Positions 1-6,267 of a DNA stretch of 6,267 bases are shown here, one piece after another (position 1 is the first letter of the stretch; each line of letters starts with the position of its first letter). The notes under the pieces are model-generated. The model was not told the DNA's origin. It searched no databases and saw nothing but the letters and a program-made list of their open reading frames with translations. This stretch comes from Tangfeifania sp. (GTDB taxonomy: Bacteria; Bacteroidota; Bacteroidia; Bacteroidales; Prolixibacteraceae): contig JAGYMR010000164.1 of the NCBI GenBank assembly GCA_018400515.1, forward strand, positions 1-6,267. Reading direction: 5' to 3'. The translations under genes were made by a program, and so were the position numbers.

Positions 1-1
1 T

Positions 2-451
2 CGCCCGGGATTTCAGCAGGACCCCGTGCCCGATACCGCCAACCAAGCATTCATAGGAGCCCATTGCATGTGTGCCACCCGGCTGAAAGGGCTGGATCAG
101 CCCCCTGAACCATTTGCCCTGGGACACCACCATGGAAACACTGATGCAACAGTAATCCCCCAATGGAAAGAGGGACAGCGGGTGACGGCAGTGGACGTTG
201 TTCAGAAGGAGGGAGCCTCCACGGAATTGCAACTCCTTACGGGCAGGGTTATGGATAATATCAGTTCCCCGCCGAACGGGGGATGCGTGGTATCCGTTAG
301 ATACCGCATTGACGGACTCAGAAGTCCCAAAGATGTACTCAGCGTTCCCGGCATGCACCAGGTCTTTTTTTATGGAGATTATGAAAAGGAGATGGCTGAT
401 TTTTGTAAATTGTATAATATCCGGTTTTCCAGGTTGTTTAAGGAAGCCTGA
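2..451 (+). CDS. L-fucose/L-arabinose isomerase-family protein, C-terminal part (5' end outside window)
   Basis: The frame is open from base 2 to the TGA at 449-451, giving 149 residues with no believable start, so this is the 3' end of a longer gene. The GTG at 26 lies inside a conserved stretch (DPVPDTANQAFIGAHC) and is not a start. The D-x-x-x-N...HC segment, the GHHHGNTDATV block, the GGC turn near the middle and the closing GMHQVFFYGDYEKEMADFC region match my recollection of cytoplasmic isomerase-like proteins of the L-fucose isomerase C-terminal superfamily in Bacteroidota. Such enzymes interconvert aldoses and ketoses, or are uncharacterised relatives; the catalytic N-terminal and central parts cannot be seen, so neither substrate nor activity can be fixed. 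The position ahead of a sulfatase and a GH43 on the same strand fits intracellular processing of a sugar released by those enzymes. Family membership is fairly sure; fucose as the substrate is not. Confidence 0.75.
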   Translation, partial: RPGFQQDPVPDTANQAFIGAHCMCATRLKGLDQPPEPFALGHHHGNTDATVIPQWKEGQRVTAVDVVQKEGASTELQLLTGRVMDNISSPPNGGCVVSVRYRIDGLRSPKDVLSVPGMHQVFFYGDYEKEMADFCKLYNIRFSRLFKEA

Positions 452-464
452 TAAATCAGGTAAT

Positions 465-575
465 TTAGATATCAGGGATGAAACCCCGGGTGCCTGGCCA
501 CGAACTCCGGAAATGGTAAAGGCTTCGCTGGCCGATTATTATGCATTGATTACCCATATCGACCAAACTGAAATA
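465..575 (+). pseudogene. Sulfatase relic (internal fragment)
   Basis: Between the isomerase stop and the next gene, the frame starting at 465 reads about 37 residues that look like the middle of an S1 sulfatase: a TPGAWPRTPEMVKASLADYY block followed by ALITHIDQTEI. In sulfatases this R-T-P-E...ADYYA-I-H-D helix precedes the G-R-I-L-x-x-L and S-D-N-G segments, but here the similarity stops at 575 and the frame ends at 623. There is no signal peptide, no C-x-P-x-R motif and no metal-binding segment nearby. The intact sulfatase downstream has a different sequence at the equivalent place (FYGDFVLQVDD, residues 280-290), so the relic is not a recent copy of it and probably comes from another sulfatase subfamily. 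The call rests on motif recognition over a short stretch. Confidence 0.6.
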
Positions 576-723
576 AATTCCCGACCGCCACCAACCGGAT
601 TATGTACTGGAGAGGTATTTTGACGAATGATTTTTACGAAAATCAGGGTATTGTAAAAGAATTGCCTTGTGGGCTTAAATTAAAACCTGGCTAAAGCGTA
701 TTTTTAAATAAATTTAAAAAAAT

Positions 724-2286
724 ATGAGGGTAAACTACCGTTTTCTGGTTGCTGTCTTCATTTATTTGATGGCAGGATGCAACAACCAGGGGGAGCAGGA
801 TAAACCGGACGTTCCTAATATTATTTATATACTGGCTGACGATCTGGGGTATGGGGATGTTTCATGTTATAATGAAAACTCCCGGATCAAAACACCAAAT
901 ATTGACAGGCTTGCATCGCAAGGGATTCAGTTTACAGATGCACATACCAGTTCGGCTGTTTGTACTCCGACTCGTTACGGAATATTAACCGGCAGGTACA
1001 ACTGGAGATCGGAGTTAAAGCGGGGGGTGTTGTCCGGGTATTCAAAAGCCCTGATTGGGCCCGGGCGATTGACCGTTGGAAAATTATTACAAGAGAATAA
1101 TTATCACACGGCTTTTATCGGCAAATGGCATTTAGGATGGGACTGGCAGGTTGTTAATAATGCTGACGGGCAATCAGGCTCCCTTCGACCGGCCGGTAAT
1201 GTGGAAGTTGATTTCAGCAAAGAAATTAAGAATGGACCTGCTGACCGGGGATTTAGTTATTCATACGGTTTCTCCGGATCACTTGACATGCCCCCTTATG
1301 TATACGTAAAAAACGGTTTGGCAACTGCTATACCTGTTGATACAACCGTGTGTGTCGACGATAAGGGGTTTTGGCGAAAAGGATTAACGGCTCCGGATTT
1401 CAGCCATGTAGATGTATTGCCCCATTTAACCGGTAAATCGGTTCAATATATCAGGGAAAGAGCAGGAAGGAATAGACCTTTCTTTCTCTATTTTGCTTTA
1501 CCCGCCCCACATACCCCCATCCTTCCCGTAACAAAATTTTTAGGGAAAAGCAATACCAACTTTTACGGTGACTTTGTATTGCAGGTGGATGATGTGGTAG
1601 GACAGATTATGGCGGCGGTCGAGAATAACCATATCTCCGGAAATACAATAGTAATATTCACCTCTGATAACGGTTGTTCGCCCAAGGCCAATTTTGAAGA
1701 ACTAAAGGAGGTGGGGCACGATCCGAGTTATATATTCCGGGGGCATAAAGCTGATATTTACGAGGGGGGACACAGGGTCCCATTCATCTTTCGATGGCCA
1801 GATAAAGTTGAGGCAGGGAGAAAATCTGATGAAATTATTTGCACGACTGATTTAATGGCTACCATAGCCAATATTTTGGACTTTCCCTTACCGGATGATG
1901 CTGCTGAAGACAGTTATAGCTTTTTGCCCGTTATAACAGGGGAGAATTATAAAAGTCCCGTTCGTGAAGCCATTGTTCACCATTCTATTGCGGGAAGGTT
2001 TGCAATACGGCAAAATGATTGGAAACTCATTTTATGGCCCGGATCCGGAGGCTGGAGTTATCCCAGAGACAATGAGATAATGGACGATACGCCCGGCTTT
2101 CAATTATATAATTTAAAAAACGATCCATCCGAAACAAATAATCTGTTCCGTGATAATCCCGGAAAAGTAAAGGAGTTGAAGGAATTGATGACGAAGTATA
2201 TAGAACAGGGAAGAAGCACCCCTGGGGAAGAACAGGAGAATGAAGGAATGGACAACTGGCCTCAAATAGATTGGATTGGAAATTGA
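724..2286 (+). CDS. S1-family (formylglycine-dependent) sulfatase, lipoprotein
   Basis: A 520-residue protein, the usual size for a secreted S1 sulfatase. It hydrolyses sulfate esters, probably on a polysaccharide, and should be a lipoprotein acting outside the cytoplasm: the N-terminus has a hydrophobic segment (residues 6-16) and a lipobox-like LMAGC with Cys19. Visible landmarks are the metal-binding Asp pair D39-D40 (LADDLGYGD), the C80-T-P-T-R motif whose Cys80 would be converted to formylglycine, LTGR at 88-91, GKWHLG around K134/H136, APHTP with H263, TSDNG with D315-N316, and HKADIYEGGHRVP with K342. All expected catalytic elements are present. The C-terminal sub-domain (about 410-500) carries VHHSI, PGSGGWS and QLYNL-x-x-DPSE. 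The ATG at 724 follows an A-rich leader without a Shine-Dalgarno, common in this phylum. Activity needs a maturation enzyme (anSME type), which is not in the window. Substrate and SulfAtlas subfamily are unassigned. Confidence 0.95.
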   Translation: MRVNYRFLVAVFIYLMAGCNNQGEQDKPDVPNIIYILADDLGYGDVSCYNENSRIKTPNIDRLASQGIQFTDAHTSSAVCTPTRYGILTGRYNWRSELKRGVLSGYSKALIGPGRLTVGKLLQENNYHTAFIGKWHLGWDWQVVNNADGQSGSLRPAGNVEVDFSKEIKNGPADRGFSYSYGFSGSLDMPPYVYVKNGLATAIPVDTTVCVDDKGFWRKGLTAPDFSHVDVLPHLTGKSVQYIRERAGRNRPFFLYFALPAPHTPILPVTKFLGKSNTNFYGDFVLQVDDVVGQIMAAVENNHISGNTIVIFTSDNGCSPKANFEELKEVGHDPSYIFRGHKADIYEGGHRVPFIFRWPDKVEAGRKSDEIICTTDLMATIANILDFPLPDDAAEDSYSFLPVITGENYKSPVREAIVHHSIAGRFAIRQNDWKLILWPGSGGWSYPRDNEIMDDTPGFQLYNLKNDPSETNNLFRDNPGKVKELKELMTKYIEQGRSTPGEEQENEGMDNWPQIDWIGN

Positions 2287-2326
2287 TTGTTCATTAGATT
2301 TTATTCACATTAGATTGAATTGTGAG

Positions 2327-2743
2327 TTGAAAAAATCCATTATTTTTATTGTATTGATCCCTCTGCTGGCTTTTGGATCGGGGGGAAAACAGGAAAAAAC
2401 ACGTCCGGCTTTGGTGCATCACTCCATTAGTGGAAAATTTGCCATCCGGAATGGCAAATGGAAACTGGTGCTTTGCCCCGGCTCCGGAGGCTGGTCGGAT
2501 CCTAAAGATGCATAAGCAAAAGAAAAGGGCTTTCCTGATATTCAGCTTTATGATATGGATGCCGATATCGAAGAGCAATACAACCTGCAGGCTGAACACA
2601 CGGAGGTAGTTCAGGAATTGGAAGCAATGCTGAAAGAAATAGTCAATGACGGAAGGAGTACGCCGGGAAGAAAATTGAAAAAAGATATCGAAAATATTGA
2701 TATCTGGAAAGGAATCTCCCGGGGCCCATCAGAAAAAAGTTAA
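2327..2743 (+). pseudogene. Decayed sulfatase: signal peptide joined to C-terminal tail, with in-frame stop
   Basis: One reading frame runs through this stretch, broken only by TAA at 2513-2515. It begins with a signal-peptide-like LKKSIIFIVLIPLLAFGSGG (TTG at 2327, no ATG available) and passes at about 2402 straight into a sulfatase C-terminal region: VHHSI (2414-2428), FAIR, WKL, PGSGGWS (2477-2497), then after the stop IQLYDM-D-AD, YNLQAE and GRSTPG (2651-2668). The same blocks occur in order at residues 414-501 of the intact sulfatase just upstream. The whole catalytic domain, roughly 400 residues with the formylglycine motif and metal ligands, is missing. This looks like a paralogue that lost its middle by internal deletion and then gained a nonsense codon and lost its ATG. 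The sequences differ at many positions, so it is an older paralogue and not a recent duplicate. Translation from TTG would give only a 62-residue secreted peptide. Confidence 0.85.
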
Positions 2744-2784
2744 TTTTTTGAAATGATTTTGTGTTTACGAATAAAAGAATACAC

Positions 2785-2790
2785 AAGGAA
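2785..2790 (+). promoter_or_regulatory. Possible ribosome binding site deciding the GH43 start
   Basis: AAGGAA lies 3 bases before the ATG at 2794. This is the only Shine-Dalgarno-like element near the gene and favours 2794 over the in-frame GTG at 2761 and the ATG at 2809. The spacing is short, and many Bacteroidota genes do not rely on this element, so the support is modest. Confidence 0.35.
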
Positions 2791-2793
2791 AAT

Positions 2794-3795
2794 ATGTGCA
2801 CATCAAAAATGACAAAGCTGATTTTTGCCGGGCTTTTGGTTACTCAGATTTCATTCGCATGTGATCAAAAAGCACCCGAAGCGGATGTTTATGAAAATCC
2901 GGTCGTTCCGAAAAGTTTACCCGATCCGACAATTATTAAGGCGGACGATGGTCATTTCTATCTGTATGCCACAGAAAATATTCGCAATACCCCCATTCAC
3001 AAATCGGCAGACCTGGTGAACTGGGCGTTTGTTGGGACGGCTTTTACCGATGAAACCCGTCCCAATTTTGAACCCCAGGGCGGGTTATGGGCTCCGGACA
3101 TTAATTTTATTAATGGGAAATATGTACTCTATTATTCCATGTCGGTTTGGGGCGGCGAGTGGACTTGTGGCATCGGTGTAGCCACCAGCGATTTGCCGGA
3201 AGGTCCGTTTACCGACCATGGAAAACTTTTCCGAAGTAATGAAATCGGCGTGCAAAATTCCATCGACCCGTTTTATATTGAAGAGAATGGGAAACACTAC
3301 CTTTTTTGGGGAAGTTTCCGGGGAATTTATGCCATTGAAATGACCAGTGACGGGCTGTCCCTGAAACCTGGTGCTGAGAAGCAACAGATTGCCGGAACGG
3401 CCTACGAGGGAACTTATATTCACAAAAAAGAGGGCTGGTATTACCTGTTCGCCTCCATCGGTTCCTGCTGCGAAGGCGCAAACAGCACTTACACTACAGT
3501 GGTGGGACGCTCTGAAAATTTGTTTGGTCCATACAAAAACAGCACGGGAAAAAGTATGATGGACAACCACCACGAAGTACTTATCCACGGCAATGACCGC
3601 TTCGTGGGCACAGGCCACAATTCCGAAATTGTACAAGACGATGCCGGTAACGACTGGATATTTTATCATGCCGTTGATAAGGAAAATCCTCATGGCAGGG
3701 TACTCATGCTCGATGAAGTACAATGGCAGAACGGCTGGCCTTTTGTTGAGGGAGATGCTCCCGGCGATGTAGAAAAGGTTCCGGTATTTCAGTGA
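2794..3795 (+). CDS. GH43 glycosidase, endo-alpha-1,5-L-arabinanase-like, exported
   Basis: A 333-residue single-domain five-bladed beta-propeller hydrolase of family GH43. The catalytic trio can be placed: general base Asp44 in LPDPTII, pKa-modulating Asp158 in NSIDPFYI, and general acid Glu205 in YEGTYI. Further arabinanase-like marks are LWAPDINFINGKYVLYYS (98-115), FWGSFRGIYAIEM (171-183), the Cys-Cys pair in SIGSCCEGANSTY (221-233), VVGRS...GPY, and GTGHNS with His275, which in relatives lies near a bound metal ion. These match endo-arabinanases more than xylosidases, though exo-acting arabinofuranosidase activity is possible. The N-terminus is a signal peptide ending SFAC-DQK; Cys23 may be lipidated, but Phe at -2 makes a poor lipobox. 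The ATG at 2794 is preferred because of AAGGAA just before it; the ATG at 2809 would also give a good signal peptide. The gene follows the broken sulfatase and ends at tandem hairpins. Confidence 0.9.
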   Translation: MCTSKMTKLIFAGLLVTQISFACDQKAPEADVYENPVVPKSLPDPTIIKADDGHFYLYATENIRNTPIHKSADLVNWAFVGTAFTDETRPNFEPQGGLWAPDINFINGKYVLYYSMSVWGGEWTCGIGVATSDLPEGPFTDHGKLFRSNEIGVQNSIDPFYIEENGKHYLFWGSFRGIYAIEMTSDGLSLKPGAEKQQIAGTAYEGTYIHKKEGWYYLFASIGSCCEGANSTYTTVVGRSENLFGPYKNSTGKSMMDNHHEVLIHGNDRFVGTGHNSEIVQDDAGNDWIFYHAVDKENPHGRVLMLDEVQWQNGWPFVEGDAPGDVEKVPVFQ

Positions 3796-3813
3796 TAGCT
3801 TATTGAAATATAT

Positions 3814-3840
3814 CCCGGCAGCATCATTGCCCGGGGTTTT
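3814..3840 (+). terminator. Rho-independent terminator candidate 1 after GH43
   Basis: CCCGG at 3814-3818 pairs with CCGGG at 3831-3835. Two more pairs are possible if C3830 bulges out, leaving a loop of about 7 bases. GTTTT follows directly. It begins 19 bases after the GH43 stop and has a T-run only in the plus orientation. Confidence 0.5.
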
Positions 3841-3863
3841 CTGTTCAAAATTTGATGGATCAG

Positions 3864-3888
3864 AACCGGATGGCACAGCCCGGTTTTT
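3864..3888 (+). terminator. Rho-independent terminator candidate 2 after GH43
   Basis: AACCGG at 3864-3869 pairs perfectly with CCGGTT at 3880-3885, enclosing a 10-base loop, and the T-run extends to 3888. It lies between the converging GH43 and phosphoesterase genes, just beyond the phosphoesterase stop. The minus orientation has no T-run after the stem, so it most likely serves the plus-strand gene. Confidence 0.55.
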
Positions 3889-3892
3889 ATAG

Positions 3893-5476
3893 CTATTTCA
3901 CTTGCACCAGTTTTTTCCCTTCATATTCAAACCAGTGGTCGGTCGATTTTACCTGGATCTGATAAACGCCCGGCTCTAACTTCCGGTTCGCTTCGGCTTC
4001 CCAGATATGTTGCGAATCGGCATCACCGCCCATTTTTCGCCACGGCACGTCACCCAGTTGGTTTTCCCGCTTTTTTTCGGCCAGCCGCACCGGATCCTTT
4101 TGCGGAATCCGTTTCATGTTGATCCATTTTCCCTTCTCCCCAATTCTCATTTTCACTTCTGCATCGGGCAGGGCGTTGTAGATATTGGCAACTACTTTAA
4201 AAGCCCGGTCTTCAGCGCTTACAACATCGGGTGCTGCGATGTGCATCTGTACATTTTCCGGAACCCCGGCGGTTTTCCATCGCAGCTTCCAGTCGTTGCC
4301 GTCGATGTGCAAAAATCCATATCCGTTGGGTGTTCCGTCCGACATCATTGCATGCGGAATTCCATATTCGTCGGGCGCACCGGTCCACCAGGCCCCGCAA
4401 ACCGTTCCCATGCTAATCATGTGGTGCGGTTGATCCCCCGGAAACCCCTGTTTGTCATCTATAAAATGATGGTAATGCCGGTGGGTGTGTGCTACCAGCG
4501 ACACGGTGTTTGAATGGCCGGCAATCAGCTCAAAAAAGGCCTTTTTCTCTGCCTCGTCATACCAGGGCGTTGATCCTTCATGCGGTATGTGAGCGAGCAG
4601 CACAAGCAACTGGTTGTCATCCAAACGTTCCATTTCATTTTTCAGGAATTCCATTTGCGCCTCGCCCAAACCGGTGCGGTAATAGCGCTCGTCCCCCTCC
4701 ACGATCCAGCGAATATTGTCGAGCACAACAAAATGCGCCGGGCCATAGCTGAAAGAGTAGTATGCCGGACCGAAGGTGTTAAACCAGGTTCCGCGCGCCT
4801 CGATGCTGTTGCTGCCGGTGTAATCGAAGTCATGGTTGCCGGCAACGTACCACATCGGAATCTCAACATTGGAAAGGCTCCCGGTAAGGTGGTCGTAGAT
4901 ACTTAAATCGTCGAAAACCACATCGCCGAGCGTTACCCCAAAATCGGCATCAACACCAACCAGTTCAGGAATTACGTCCTCCGACATATAGTGAATCTCC
5001 TTATCGTCGCGGGGTTGTGTGTCGCCAAAAACCAGCACATCCACTTCATCGGATTCTTTACCCGGATAAAGCGGGAAATCAACCGATTCGGGCGGCAGGC
5101 CGGTAGCGGCCAATCCTTCATATTTGGTTCCCGAAACGCCGGTTGCACTATACATTTTATAAAACCGCGGAATATTTTCTTCATCTACCGGAACCGTCCA
5201 GTTGCGGGGTTTGATGACAAAAGTGGCCGCGTTGTTCCGCAGCGGAAGTTCATACGCTCCATTACGGCCGGTAACAACTACTTCGCGACCGTTGGAAACG
5301 GCAACGCCTTCGAGCGGCTCATCCTGATCCGAATCAAAAACGGCATTTTCATTTTTGTCGTGAAAAACGATGCCTTCAACAGTGGTTCGCGCCTGCGCAT
5401 GTAGATCCGAGCGAATTGTTAAAGCGGGTAGCAAAAACAATGCGGCTGTAAAAAATGTTATCGTTGCTCTGTTCAT
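3893..5476 (-). CDS. Exported calcineurin-like metallophosphoesterase (MetallophosN / Metallophos / MetallophosC architecture)
   Basis: A 527-residue phosphoesterase predicted to use a two-metal centre. Residues 1-28 form a signal peptide (hydrophobic 5-20, likely cleavage near LHA-QAR). Residues about 31-90 form a small beta-sandwich with an Asp/Asn-rich, possibly calcium-binding loop (DKNENAVFDSDQDE, 40-53), as in the MetallophosN domain. The catalytic domain (about 145-340) shows GDTQ with Asp152, LGD with Asp185, GNHD at 213-216, His296 in LLAHIPH, and AHTH at 329-332. After it comes a C-terminal beta domain (about 405-527) with the composition expected of MetallophosC. Substrate is unknown: a phosphate mono- or diester outside the cytoplasm. 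The ATG at 5476 is chosen because the signal peptide starts there; a 21-residue upstream extension from 5539 is polar and has no export logic. It converges with the GH43 and is probably not part of its operon. Confidence 0.9.
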   Translation of the reverse strand: MNRATITFFTAALFLLPALTIRSDLHAQARTTVEGIVFHDKNENAVFDSDQDEPLEGVAVSNGREVVVTGRNGAYELPLRNNAATFVIKPRNWTVPVDEENIPRFYKMYSATGVSGTKYEGLAATGLPPESVDFPLYPGKESDEVDVLVFGDTQPRDDKEIHYMSEDVIPELVGVDADFGVTLGDVVFDDLSIYDHLTGSLSNVEIPMWYVAGNHDFDYTGSNSIEARGTWFNTFGPAYYSFSYGPAHFVVLDNIRWIVEGDERYYRTGLGEAQMEFLKNEMERLDDNQLLVLLAHIPHEGSTPWYDEAEKKAFFELIAGHSNTVSLVAHTHRHYHHFIDDKQGFPGDQPHHMISMGTVCGAWWTGAPDEYGIPHAMMSDGTPNGYGFLHIDGNDWKLRWKTAGVPENVQMHIAAPDVVSAEDRAFKVVANIYNALPDAEVKMRIGEKGKWINMKRIPQKDPVRLAEKKRENQLGDVPWRKMGGDADSQHIWEAEANRKLEPGVYQIQVKSTDHWFEYEGKKLVQVK

Positions 5477-5886
5477 CTGTATAAATTTTAATTCTTCGAA
5501 CAATTGAAAATTCAAATTTGGCAGATGGAACCGCTCCATCCGTCGCTCTCACATAAAATTAATTCTGATTACGGCCTGATGAAAGCGTGAAGATATAAAA
5601 AAACAGAAGGATATTTTAATAAATACAGCTTTTGTTTCCTGCAAAATATTTGCCTTTTAAACTATTTTTGCCATTGGAATATTTTCATTATGACCAGTTT
5701 GAGTTTTAATTGTCAGGGTTTTTTGTGGTTGTTTTCAGTTGTTTTGATTGTCCATCCTGAAAACCACCGGCCTTCCAACTTTTCCTCATGAAACAAAATA
5801 AATCCGGCTTTCCCGGTCCACTTTCAGGTTCTGAATCACATGCCGATTCAGCATAGGATTCTTTCAAGACCGCCGCATATATCAGC
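5477..5886. other. 410-bp intergenic region upstream of the phosphoesterase
   Basis: This stretch separates two minus-strand genes. The part nearest the phosphoesterase (about 5477-5720) is AT-rich and should hold its leader and promoter, but I found no clear match to the Bacteroidota -33/-7 consensus (TTTG and TAnnTTTG) and do not call one. The part nearest the amidohydrolase (about 5750-5886) is richer in GC and contains a short inverted repeat at 5831-5851. Open frames here are short and show no recognisable protein, and no RNA gene is evident. The length argues against tight co-transcription of the two genes. Confidence 0.6.
5831..5851 (-). repeat. Perfect 7-bp inverted repeat (hairpin) after the amidohydrolase
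   Basis: CTGAATC (5831-5837) and GATTCAG (5845-5851) are exact reverse complements around a 7-base spacer, 35 bases past the amidohydrolase stop. No T-run follows on the minus strand, so it is not a typical intrinsic terminator. It could be a 3'-end-stabilising hairpin, a small operator or chance. Confidence 0.4.
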
Positions 5887-6267
5887 TCAGCGTTCATACA
5901 CCTTTTCGCCGGCAATCCATGCACTTTCAATTTTGGCATTTAGCACGTCCTGTGGGGCGGCGGTCATTAAATCGGTATCGAGGATGACAAAATCGGCCCA
6001 TTTGCCGGGCTCTAGGCTGCCTTTTTCGTTTTCCTCGAACGAGGCTTTGGCCGGCCAGATGGTAATGGACCGCAGCGCCTGTTTCCGGTTCAGGGCTTCC
6101 TCTTTCAGGAAACCTCCTTCGGGCCATCCGGCATGGTCGGTACGGAAAACAGAGGCATAAAACGTTCGCAGTGGTTCGATGTGTTCCACCGGGAAATCGG
6201 TGCCGTTGGGGAGCCAGCCGTTTTGTTGCAGCAACGATTGATAAGCATAGGAACCCTTTTCCAGGCG
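5887..6267 (-). CDS. YtcJ-like amidohydrolase (Amidohydrolase_3), C-terminal part, 5' end outside window
   Basis: The frame is open from the right edge to the TGA at 5887-5889, giving the last 126 residues of a protein that normally has about 550. It starts within YAYQSLLQQNGWLPNGTDFPVE: the G-T-D-F-P motif (Asp at fragment residue 24) is the conserved metal-site aspartate strand of this metal-dependent hydrolase family. Then come EALNRKQALRSITIWPAKASF, the very characteristic EKGSLEPGKWADFVILD signature, and the closing IAGEKVYE strand that returns to the small composite beta domain. The apparent start at 6234 (TTG) is internal. Family members hydrolyse amide or related C-N bonds, but the substrate of this branch is not known, and any signal peptide lies outside the window. 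Nothing links it functionally to the sulfatase/GH43 genes except proximity. Confidence 0.9.
   Translation of the reverse strand, partial: RLEKGSYAYQSLLQQNGWLPNGTDFPVEHIEPLRTFYASVFRTDHAGWPEGGFLKEEALNRKQALRSITIWPAKASFEENEKGSLEPGKWADFVILDTDLMTAAPQDVLNAKIESAWIAGEKVYER

Noticed and set aside
198..450. Open frame overlapping the isomerase in another frame
   Set aside because: The first part is a shadow of the isomerase; only the part past the isomerase stop (465-575) resembles a protein family, and it is reported as a relic.
2294..2609. Alternative frames over the decayed sulfatase, on both strands
   Set aside because: The frame carrying sulfatase similarity explains the region; the others have no similarity.
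2754..2761. TGATTTTG as a possible Bacteroidota -7 promoter element for the GH43
   Set aside because: It differs from TAnnTTTG at one position and no -33 element is suitably placed, so it is not supportable.
3085..3876. 263-residue open frame antisense to the GH43 gene
   Set aside because: It lies opposite a clearly real GH43 with all catalytic residues and shows no recognisable domain.
4007..5404. Several plus-strand open frames (168, 137, 108 and 87 residues) opposite the phosphoesterase
   Set aside because: They are complements of a conserved phosphoesterase frame, show no family features and have no leader.
5477..5539. N-terminal extension of the phosphoesterase
   Set aside because: It would place 21 polar and mixed residues before a good signal peptide; the ATG at 5476 gives a normal export signal.
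5706..5939. 77-residue minus-strand frame overlapping the end of the amidohydrolase
   Set aside because: About a quarter is a shadow of the amidohydrolase and the rest is low-complexity, Lys/Thr/Asn-rich sequence with no recognisable motif.
1..6267. CRISPR arrays, tRNA or rRNA genes, insertion sequences
   Set aside because: No repeat-spacer pattern, tRNA-like fold, transposase frame or terminal inverted repeats were seen, even around the sulfatase remains.

Overview
The window looks like part of a carbohydrate-degradation locus from a member of the Bacteroidota. The evidence is secreted or lipoprotein enzymes (a sulfatase and a GH43), A-rich leaders with few Shine-Dalgarno sequences, AT-rich gaps, and a phosphoesterase and an amidohydrolase of types familiar from that phylum. 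Genus cannot be read from the sequence; a marine or algal-polysaccharide lifestyle is an inference from the sulfatase content.

Left part, plus strand (1-3795). The window opens inside the 3' end of an L-fucose/L-arabinose isomerase-family gene. A 272-bp gap follows and holds a short relic of a sulfatase. Next is a complete S1-type sulfatase lipoprotein (724-2286) with an intact formylglycine motif. Directly behind it lies a second, broken sulfatase: a signal peptide without an ATG start, joined in frame to a sulfatase C-terminal tail, with an in-frame TAA and no catalytic domain. Then comes a complete GH43 protein resembling endo-alpha-1,5-L-arabinanases (2794-3795), followed by two hairpins that look like tandem terminators.

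Right part, minus strand (3893-6267). A three-domain calcineurin-like metallophosphoesterase with a signal peptide converges on the GH43 gene. About 410 bp upstream of it is the 3' end of a YtcJ-type amidohydrolase that runs off the right edge. These two genes appear to be a separate unit and look richer in GC than the left half.

The plus-strand genes could act together: the sulfatase removes sulfate esters, the GH43 cleaves arabinan-like linkages outside the cytoplasm, and the isomerase processes the released sugar inside the cell. That points to a sulfated glycan with arabinose- or fucose-type sugars, but the substrate is an inference. No wholly new system is evident. The most notable signal is the pair of sulfatase remains, from two different sulfatase lineages, on either side of one intact sulfatase, which suggests a locus that has been losing or exchanging sulfatases.
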